Positions 58,613-64,000 of a stretch of 64,000 bases of DNA are shown here, in pieces. The stretch is taken from assembly GCF_014489615.1 (NCBI RefSeq), contig NZ_CP060825.1, positions 3,796,501-3,860,500 of the forward strand. Reading direction: 5' to 3'. The notes beneath the pieces were generated by a model. The model worked only from the letters and a program-made list of their open reading frames with translations, made no database searches and was not told the origin of the DNA. Every line of letters begins with the position of its first letter. The first letter of the stretch is position 1. The DNA is from Streptomyces genisteinicus. Lineage in GTDB: Bacteria; Actinomycetota; Actinomycetes; Streptomycetales; Streptomycetaceae. The position numbers and the translations under genes are program-made.

Positions 58613-58935
58613 CGGTGCGCTCCTCTACCTGTACGGGCTGACGGAATATGTCCTCAAAAGGTGGTGACGTTACACCGTGTGATGTACGAGGCGTGCGTGC
58701 GTTCTGATCCGCACTCGCCGTGCACGCCCCCTTCATACCGCCGAATGGAGGGCGCTGCGCCGCGGATCCCCGTATTTCCGCCCGCACGGGGGTCTTGATC
58801 AGGTAGTGGAGCCTGGTCGCGGCGGGTGCCTCTCACCCGAAAGAGTTGGCCCCGGCCGCCTTCGGCGACGGCTCCCGGCACCACGTAGGCTCGGCCGTAC
58901 CGAAGCAGCGCACGGACGTAGTGACAGGAGTGGCC
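58613..58935. other. Divergent promoter region between SLATT-like gene and ybaB
   Basis: 323 bp, lower in G+C than the genes, with an A/T-rich patch at 58650-58690 near the SLATT-like start and a TAGGCT hexamer (58887-58892) 44 bp before ybaB. No further gene is seen. Confidence 0.5.
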
Positions 58936-59271
58936 GTGATTCCCGGTGGTGGGCAGCCCAACATGCAGCAGTTGCTCCAGCAGGCCCAGAAGATGCAGCA
59001 GGACCTCGCCCGCGCCCAGGAGGAGCTGGCGCGGACCGAGGTCGAGGGGCAGGCGGGCGGCGGCCTGGTGAAGGCCACCGTCAACGGCTCCGGCGAGCTG
59101 CGGGGACTCGTCATCTCGCCCGAGGCGGTCGACCCGGACGACACCGAGACCCTCGCCGACCTCGTGGTCGCCGCCGTGCAGGCGGCGAACGAGAACGCCC
59201 AGCAGCTCCAGCAGGACAAGCTCGGCCCGCTCGCGCAGGGCCTCGGCGGCATGCCCGGCCTGCCCTTCTGA
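58936..59271 (+). CDS. YbaB/EbfC nucleoid-associated protein
   Basis: 111 residues. Small dimeric DNA-binding protein of the YbaB family, usually next to recR. 'GGGQPNMQQLLQQAQKMQQDL' opens a long helix, then a strand pair 'AGGGLVKATVNGSGELRGLVISPEAVD' and a C-terminal helix with Gln repeats (ENAQQLQQDKLG). GTG 58936 chosen with AGGAG 6 nt upstream; GTG 58930 is also in frame. Co-oriented with recR across 125 bp containing a GC-rich dyad; probably one functional set for DNA repair or nucleoid structure. Confidence 0.92.
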   Translation: MIPGGGQPNMQQLLQQAQKMQQDLARAQEELARTEVEGQAGGGLVKATVNGSGELRGLVISPEAVDPDDTETLADLVVAAVQAANENAQQLQQDKLGPLAQGLGGMPGLPF

Positions 59272-59396
59272 GGGCGCCGGCCCGCCGGCGGCCGGGACGC
59301 TTCCCCCGGCCGTCGCCGGCGGCGCCGTCCGGTGTCTTCTAAGCGCAACCTCCACCAACTACCGTTGTCCCCAAGCACGCGAGGAAAGGCGTTCCG

Positions 59397-59996
59397 TTGT
59401 ACGAAGGCGTGGTTCAGGACCTCATCGACGAACTGGGCAGGCTGCCCGGCGTCGGTCCCAAGAGCGCGCAGCGGATCGCCTTCCACATCCTCCAGTCCGA
59501 GCCCACGGACGTGCGCCGCCTCGCGCACGCGTTGCTCGAGGTCAAGGACAAGGTCCGCTTCTGCGAGGTCTGCGGCAATGTGGCACAGCAGGAGCAGTGC
59601 AACATCTGCCGGGACCCCCGCCGCGACCGGGCCGTCATCTGCGTCGTGGAGGAGCCCAAGGACGTCGTGGCGATCGAGCGGACGCGTGAGTTCCGCGGCC
59701 GCTACCACGTGCTCGGCGGGGCCATCAGCCCCATCGAGGGCGTCGGCCCCGACGACCTGCGCATCCGTGAGCTGCTCGCCCGCCTCGCCGACGGCGCGGT
59801 CACCGAGCTGATCCTGGCCACGGACCCCAATCTCGAGGGCGAGGCGACCGCCACGTACCTCGCACGCATGGTGAAGCCGATGGGACTCACCGTCACGCGG
59901 CTGGCCAGCGGTCTCCCGGTAGGGGGAGACTTGGAATACGCCGACGAGGTCACCCTCGGGCGTGCCTTCGAGGGGAGACGACTGCTCGATGTCTGA
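59397..59996 (+). CDS. recR: Recombination protein RecR
   Basis: 199 residues. Loads or modulates RecA with RecF/RecO at gaps. N-terminal helix-hairpin-helix 'RLPGVGPKSAQRIAFHI', four-Cys zinc finger 'CEVCGNVAQQEQCNIC', Toprim domain 'ICVVEEPKDVVAIERT' and 'HVLGGAISPIEGVGPDDL', and a C-terminal Walker-B-like end. TTG 59397 start, supported by family alignment (MYEGVVQDLI) and GAGGAAAGG 8-16 nt upstream. Last codons overlap the next gene. Confidence 0.96.
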   Translation: MYEGVVQDLIDELGRLPGVGPKSAQRIAFHILQSEPTDVRRLAHALLEVKDKVRFCEVCGNVAQQEQCNICRDPRRDRAVICVVEEPKDVVAIERTREFRGRYHVLGGAISPIEGVGPDDLRIRELLARLADGAVTELILATDPNLEGEATATYLARMVKPMGLTVTRLASGLPVGGDLEYADEVTLGRAFEGRRLLDV

Positions 59997-60648
59997 CGCC
60001 ATGCTGCACGCCGCGGGCCAGGATCCGGACGATTTCGCCGTCCAGATCGCCGACTCGATCGAGTCCTTCATCGTCGCGACCACCGAGGTCGCCAAGGGGG
60101 ACGAGCCGGACAGCGCGGTGCCGTTCCTGCTGCTCGAGGTCTCCCAGCTGCTGCTGACCGGTGGCCGCCTCGGCGCGCACGAGGACATCGTCCCCGACGA
60201 GCGCTACGAGCCGGACACGGGCCCGGACCTCGACGTGGACGAGCTGCGCGAGCGCTTCGCCGTCCTGCTCGACCCGATCGACGTCTTCTCCGAGGTCTTC
60301 GACCCCTACGAGCCGCGCAGGGCCCCGGTGCCGTCGCGGATCTCCGACAGCCTCGCCGACATCGTCACCGACCTGCGCCACGGCCTCGCCCACTACCGTG
60401 CCGGCCGCACCACCGAGGCGCTGTGGTGGTGGCAGTTCTCGTACTTCTCCAACTGGGGCCCGACCGCCTCCGCGACGCTCCGCGCGCTCCAGTCGCTCGT
60501 CGCCCATGTGCGGCTCGACCAGCCGCTGGCGGCACTCGACGGCCTCGACACCGACGAGGACCTCACGGACGAGGTGCTCGCCGAGGAGGCGGGCAAGGTC
60601 ATGGTCGCCGAGATCGCCGGGCCGCTGGGTCTGCGCAGGACCCCCTGA
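59989..60648 (+). CDS. DUF5063 family protein
   Basis: 219 residues, helical cytosolic protein of actinobacterial DUF5063. 'DDFAVQIADSIESFIVATTEVAKG' at the start, an acidic middle (TGPDLDVDELRERFAVLLDP) and the conserved 'LRHGLAHYRAGRTTEALWWW' followed by FSNWG near residue 145. ATG 59989 overlaps the recR stop by 8 nt with GAGGGGAG upstream, so the two are translationally coupled. Function unknown; a link with recR is possible. Confidence 0.82.
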   Translation: MSDAMLHAAGQDPDDFAVQIADSIESFIVATTEVAKGDEPDSAVPFLLLEVSQLLLTGGRLGAHEDIVPDERYEPDTGPDLDVDELRERFAVLLDPIDVFSEVFDPYEPRRAPVPSRISDSLADIVTDLRHGLAHYRAGRTTEALWWWQFSYFSNWGPTASATLRALQSLVAHVRLDQPLAALDGLDTDEDLTDEVLAEEAGKVMVAEIAGPLGLRRTP

Positions 60649-60814
60649 GCCCCGCGCCGGCCGTGCGCCGCAGGTGATGTGGCGCACATTTCCGCGTACC
60701 TCCCGAAGGCCGGGGCAGTGGCCCCCTGCGGGCAGCCCGGGGATCGTCCGGGATCACGTCGTGAGCGGGACATCTCACCATGTGACAAAGAACGGGCGAT
60801 TCCGGGCTGCTCGA

Positions 60815-60844
60815 TAGACTGAGCCGACCGCAGTCGCTGACTGC
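60815..60844 (+). promoter_or_regulatory. Aspartokinase promoter -10 and leader dyad
   Basis: TAGACT (60815-60820) is a fair -10. Ten bases later the perfect dyad GCAGTC-GCT-GACTGC (60830-60844) begins, so it would be at the very 5' end of the mRNA, 23 nt before the GTG. Operator or mRNA-stabilising hairpin. Confidence 0.45.
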
Positions 60845-60867
60845 AGAAGACCGAGCGAGGAGCGCAC

Positions 60868-62139
60868 GTGGGCCTTGTCGTGCAGAAGTACGGAGGCTCC
60901 TCCGTCGCCGATGCCGAGGGCATCAAGCGTGTCGCCAAGCGAATCGTCGATGCCAAGAAGAACGGCCACCAGGTGGTCGTCGTGGTTTCGGCGATGGGCG
61001 ACACGACGGATGAGCTGATCGATCTCGCCGAGCAGGTATCCCCGATCCCTGCCGGCCGGGAATTCGACATGCTGCTGACCGCCGGAGAGCGGATCTCCAT
61101 GGCCCTGCTGGCCATGGCGATCAAAAACCTGGGCCACGAGGCCCAGTCGTTCACCGGCAGCCAGGCAGGCGTCATCACCGACTCGGTCCACAACAAAGCG
61201 CGCATCATCGATGTGACGCCGGGCCGGATCCGTACGGCGCTCGACGAGGGCAACATCGCCATCGTCGCCGGTTTCCAGGGTGTGTCCCAGGACAAGAAGG
61301 ACATCACCACGCTCGGCCGCGGCGGGTCGGACACCACCGCCGTCGCGCTCGCGGCGGCGCTGGACGCCGAGGTCTGCGAGATCTACACCGACGTCGACGG
61401 CGTCTTCACCGCCGACCCCCGGGTCGTGAAGAAGGCGAAGAAGATCGACTGGATCTCCTCCGAGGACATGCTGGAGCTCGCCGCCTCCGGCTCCAAGGTG
61501 CTGCTGCACCGGTGCGTCGAGTACGCACGCCGTTACAACATCCCGATCCACGTCCGGTCCTCGTTCTCGGGGCTCCGCGGCACGTGGGTCAGCAACGAAC
61601 CGCGAGGGGATCAGAAGGTGGAGCACGCCATCATCTCCGGAGTCGCCCACGACGTCTCCGAGGCCAAGGTCACCGTCGTCGGCGTGCCGGACAAGCCGGG
61701 CGAGGCCGCGGCCATCTTCCGCACCATCGCCGATGCCGAGATCAACATCGACATGGTCGTGCAGAACGTCTCGGCGGCCACCACGGCCCTGACCGACATC
61801 TCCTTCACGCTCCCCAAGACCGACGGCGCCAAGGCGATGTCGGCCCTGGAGAAGCAGAAGGCCGCCATCGGCTTCGACTCGCTGCGCTACGACGACCAGA
61901 TCGGCAAGATCTCCCTGGTCGGCGCGGGCATGAAGACCAACCCCGGTGTGACCGCGTCCTTCTTCGAGGCGCTGTCCGACGCCGGCGTGAACATCGAGCT
62001 GATCTCCACCTCGGAGATCCGCATCTCGGTGGTCACCCGGGCCGACGACGTCAACGAGGCGGTGCGCGCCGTGCACACCGCGTTCGGTCTCGACTCCGAC
62101 TCCGACGAAGCGGTCGTCTACGGCGGCACCGGGCGATGA
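60868..62139 (+). CDS. ask: Aspartokinase (alpha subunit, contains beta-subunit frame)
   Basis: 423 residues. ATP-dependent phosphorylation of aspartate, the entry to lysine, threonine, methionine and diaminopimelate. Kinase domain 1-245 with 'VQKYGGSSVAD', 'GRGGSDTTAVALAA' and the 'YTDVDGVFTADPR' loop. Two ACT domains follow (about 265-340 and 345-410) with 'MSALEKQKAAIGFDSL' and 'STSEIRISVV' effector sites, so lysine-plus-threonine feedback is likely as in other actinobacteria. GTG 60868 with GAGCGAGGAG upstream. A second in-frame start inside the gene is listed at 61618. Asd homolog follows 25 bp downstream. Confidence 0.96.
   Translation: MGLVVQKYGGSSVADAEGIKRVAKRIVDAKKNGHQVVVVVSAMGDTTDELIDLAEQVSPIPAGREFDMLLTAGERISMALLAMAIKNLGHEAQSFTGSQAGVITDSVHNKARIIDVTPGRIRTALDEGNIAIVAGFQGVSQDKKDITTLGRGGSDTTAVALAAALDAEVCEIYTDVDGVFTADPRVVKKAKKIDWISSEDMLELAASGSKVLLHRCVEYARRYNIPIHVRSSFSGLRGTWVSNEPRGDQKVEHAIISGVAHDVSEAKVTVVGVPDKPGEAAAIFRTIADAEINIDMVVQNVSAATTALTDISFTLPKTDGAKAMSALEKQKAAIGFDSLRYDDQIGKISLVGAGMKTNPGVTASFFEALSDAGVNIELISTSEIRISVVTRADDVNEAVRAVHTAFGLDSDSDEAVVYGGTGR
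61618..62139 (+). CDS. Aspartokinase beta subunit from internal in-frame start
   Basis: 173 residues, identical to the C-terminal part of the aspartokinase. GTG 61618 (residue 251) is preceded by GAGGGGAT at 61604-61611 with 6-nt spacing, a proper ribosome site inside the coding sequence. Overlapping alpha/beta aspartokinase genes are established in Bacillus, Corynebacterium and Streptomyces. The beta chain carries only the ACT domains and forms the alpha2beta2 enzyme. Confidence 0.65.
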   Translation: MEHAIISGVAHDVSEAKVTVVGVPDKPGEAAAIFRTIADAEINIDMVVQNVSAATTALTDISFTLPKTDGAKAMSALEKQKAAIGFDSLRYDDQIGKISLVGAGMKTNPGVTASFFEALSDAGVNIELISTSEIRISVVTRADDVNEAVRAVHTAFGLDSDSDEAVVYGGTGR

Positions 62140-62164
62140 CCCGCCCGCGGGGAGGCGTACGGCG

Positions 62165-63244
62165 ATGAGCGTGCGCCCCGCCCCGGGCACGCCCAAGCCG
62201 GGGCTCGCGGTCGTGGGAGCGACCGGGGCCGTCGGCGCGGTCATGCTCCGGATCCTGTCGCAGCACGCGGACGTCTGGGGCGAGATCCGACTCGTCGCCT
62301 CCCCGCGCTCGGCCGGCCGCAAGCTGGCCGTCCGCGGGGAGGAGTGCGAGGTCGTGGCGCTCACCGAGGACGTCTTCGACGGCATCGGCGTGGCGCTGTT
62401 CCTGGTGCCGGCCGAGGTCTCCGCCCGCTGGGCGCCGGTCGCCGTCGCCAAGGGGGCGGCCGTCGTCGACAGCTCCGCGGCCTTCCGGGCCGACCCCGAC
62501 GTGCCGCTCGCCGTCCCCGAGATCAACCCTCATGCCGTGCGGCTGCGCCCGCGCGGCATCGTCGCGAGCCCGCACGACACCACGCTGACCCTGCTCCCCG
62601 CGGTGGGCGCGCTCCACGCCGAGTTCGGGCTGTGCGATCTGGTGGTCTCCTCGTACCAGGCGGCCAGCGGCGCGGGCCGGGACGCGGTGGGCGCGCTGCG
62701 TGCCCAGCTGTCCCTCGTCGCCGGCACCGAACTGGGCGTCGCCCCCGGCGACGTGCGCCGGGCCGTGGGGGAGGGCCTCGGGCCCTTCGACGCCCCGCTC
62801 GCCCTGAACGTCGTCCCGTGGACCGGCGCCGCGCCGCTGGGCGGCGGCTGGTCGTCGGACGAGCTGGCGCTGCGCTCCGAGACCCGCAAGATCCTCGGGC
62901 TGCCCGGGCTGAGGGTGGCGGCCACCTGCGTACGGGTCCCCGTCCTGACCGGGCACTCCCTCGCCGTCCACGCGCGCTTCGAGCGCGAGGTCACCGTGGA
63001 ACGGGCCCACGAGATCCTGGCGACCTCGCCCGGCGTCGTGCTCTGCGACGATCCGGAAGCGGGGGACTTCCCCACGCCCGCCGACGTGGTGGGCACCGAT
63101 CCGACCTGGGTCGGGCGGGTGCGGCGCGCTCCCGACGACCCCACCGCGCTCGACCTCTTCCTCTGCGGTGACAACCTGCGCAAGGGCGCGGCGCTCAACT
63201 CGGCCCAGATCGCGGAGATGATCGCGGCCGAGCCCCGCGGCTGA
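62165..63244 (+). CDS. asd: Aspartate-semialdehyde dehydrogenase homolog lacking the catalytic cysteine
   Basis: 359 residues, collinear with bacterial Asd: NADP motif 'VVGATGAVGAVMLRIL', 'VSSYQAASGAGRDAVG', 'CVRVPVLTGHSLAVH' (active-site His kept), and 'CGDNLRKGAALN' at the end. The nucleophile motif that should read NPNCTT reads SPHDTT, so Asp138 stands where the thioester Cys must be; DNA at 62576-62578 is GAC. The DNSGAF loop is also changed to DSSAAF. A normal dehydrogenase reaction is therefore not expected. Reading frame, length and ask linkage are intact, so it may be a paralog with a new or regulatory role and a second asd should exist elsewhere. Confidence 0.85.
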   Translation: MSVRPAPGTPKPGLAVVGATGAVGAVMLRILSQHADVWGEIRLVASPRSAGRKLAVRGEECEVVALTEDVFDGIGVALFLVPAEVSARWAPVAVAKGAAVVDSSAAFRADPDVPLAVPEINPHAVRLRPRGIVASPHDTTLTLLPAVGALHAEFGLCDLVVSSYQAASGAGRDAVGALRAQLSLVAGTELGVAPGDVRRAVGEGLGPFDAPLALNVVPWTGAAPLGGGWSSDELALRSETRKILGLPGLRVAATCVRVPVLTGHSLAVHARFEREVTVERAHEILATSPGVVLCDDPEAGDFPTPADVVGTDPTWVGRVRRAPDDPTALDLFLCGDNLRKGAALNSAQIAEMIAAEPRG

Positions 63245-63690
63245 GCCCCGGGGCCGAGGCACTTGGCTGAGCCCGCGGGCCGGCGCTCACGCAGGAGCCG
63301 GGCACCGGTCCCGCTGTCCCCGTTCCGCCGCCCCGGTCCCGCCGTTCCGGCCTCCGGAGCGGGCCCGTTCCCGCTCGGGGGCGTCCCGGCGGGGGCTCCG
63401 TCCTTAATCCGGAGCCGGGTGTCCGTGGAACTTTGTAGGATCTGTGGACGCCCTGTGATCGAGATGATGGTCTGAACCACTTGAACTGGGGCGTCCGAGT
63501 GTTCGATTATTCGCTTCCCCCCTTGCTGCAACCGGCAGTTGGGCGGGACGCGTCTTTGCGGACGCCTCGCTGCGGTGCGGTGACATTGGGGCATTGGGGA
63601 AGATCGGGTGCGCATGACGGCATGGGGTGGATCGCCAAAAGCGGTGGCCTGCGCGTACAACCCTGACGGGGGGAAGCGTGTCCAACAGGC
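63245..63690. other. 446-bp region before the sigma-factor gene
   Basis: 63400-63660 is clearly lower in G+C than the rest of the window. It holds a 7-bp hairpin with TCCTTAATC loop (63394-63416), a GGAACTTT box resembling ECF -35 sequences (63427-63434), and an 18-codon open frame at 63419-63475 with GGAG before its GTG. Likely the sigma-gene promoter and leader. Confidence 0.5.
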
Positions 63691-64000
63691 GTGGCAGAGG
63701 TTCTCGACATCGCAAGGGTGGTCCCGATCGGCGGCGCAGTGCGCCCGATCCGCAGACCCCGCCCGTCCGGCGGCATGCCGGTGATCGCACCCGTCCCGGC
63801 GCCGCAGACCACGCGCCTGCCCGCACAGCGGCAGGGCTCTGACGACGTCATGGCAGCCGGCACCACCGTCGACCACCTCACCGAGACCTACCGCGCCCAC
63901 TACCGGTCGCTGCTGGGCCTCGCCGCTCTGCTCCTGGACGACACCGCCTCCTGCGAGGACGTCGTGCAGGAAGCCTTCATCCGGGTGCACTCGGCGCGCA
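63691..64000 (+). CDS. ECF-type RNA polymerase sigma factor (3' end outside the window)
   Basis: Visible part 103 residues. The last 50 (VDHLTETYRAHYRSLLGLAA ... CEDVVQEAFIRVHSAR) are sigma region 2 of an ECF factor, with the DxxQEAF core that binds RNA polymerase and the -10. The first 55 residues are an N-terminal extension without known domains. GTG 63691 is the first start after the stop at 63664; ATG 63775 and ATG 63850 are alternatives, the last giving a standard ECF N-terminus. A short overlapping frame from GTG 63678 ends at 63842. Anti-sigma factor presumably downstream. Confidence 0.85.
   Translation, partial: MAEVLDIARVVPIGGAVRPIRRPRPSGGMPVIAPVPAPQTTRLPAQRQGSDDVMAAGTTVDHLTETYRAHYRSLLGLAALLLDDTASCEDVVQEAFIRVHSAR

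Noticed and set aside
63678..63842. GTG 63678 frame as the sigma factor start
   Set aside because: It has a good GGGGGGA site but ends at 63842 and is in another frame than sigma region 2; its translation is Arg-rich without homology.

Overview
The window is about 73% G+C with strong G/C at third codon positions. Its gene order is that of a streptomycete core chromosome: dnaJ-hspR, clpB, pyrE, fba, kynA-kynU, purA, recR and an aspartokinase/semialdehyde-dehydrogenase pair. The order matches, as I recall it, the SCO3669 to SCO3613 stretch of Streptomyces coelicolor. An exact 14-bp copy of the Streptomyces ParB site parS at 14548-14561 also fits a position within a few hundred kb of oriC. I see no rRNA, tRNA, CRISPR array, insertion sequence or prophage.

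Layout. 1-1683: end of the heat-shock operon (dnaJ, hspR, terminator). 1795-3604: a small accessory locus with a LuxR-type regulator, divergent from a tiny secreted peptide carrying five SWE repeats, which is translationally coupled to a truncated Rieske-like protein. 3747-7661: F420/PPOX-type enzyme, clpB behind an HspR box (HAIR), and a YbjN-fold protein. 7753-13845: aminotransferase, Cys/Gly-rich membrane peptide, DUF2617, membrane spermidine synthase, CoxG-like protein, aldose epimerase. 13971-21326: pyrE, parS, fba, MalY-type C-S lyase, MFS exporter, DUF3151, and the kynurenine branch of tryptophan breakdown (kynA, kynU). 21706-29944: esterase/formamidase-like hydrolase, NmrA-like protein, two-component system, cytochrome P450, small membrane proteins, DAG-kinase-like protein, purA.

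30086-43064 is a signalling island. It holds four membrane serine/threonine kinases (three are paralogs with the same kinase / Pro-Ala linker / TM / beta-rich ectodomain plan), a PstS-like binding domain carried on a two-TM protein, and a membrane-anchored S1 protease. 43241-45888: DJ-1/PfpI protein plus MarR regulator behind two operator-like palindromes, then a class III aminotransferase. 46180-49995: two tandemly duplicated secreted FG-GAP proteins whose upstream DNA is also duplicated. 50217-50470: wrecks of an oxidoreductase gene and an AraC-type gene. 51049-56360: GntR regulator coupled to a GT2/multi-TM glycosyltransferase, an unknown protein and a methyltransferase, plausibly a surface-glycan set. 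56845-64000: SGNH lipase, SLATT-like protein, ybaB-recR-DUF5063, aspartokinase with an internal beta-subunit start, an Asd homolog that has lost its catalytic cysteine, and the start of an ECF sigma factor.

The most unusual items are the LuxR / SWE-repeat peptide / half-Rieske locus, the kinase and receptor island, the parS buried in a terminator, and the Cys-to-Asp Asd. Eleven genes have a TAnnnT-like -10 hexamer 6-8 nt before the start codon, suggesting widespread leaderless transcription here.
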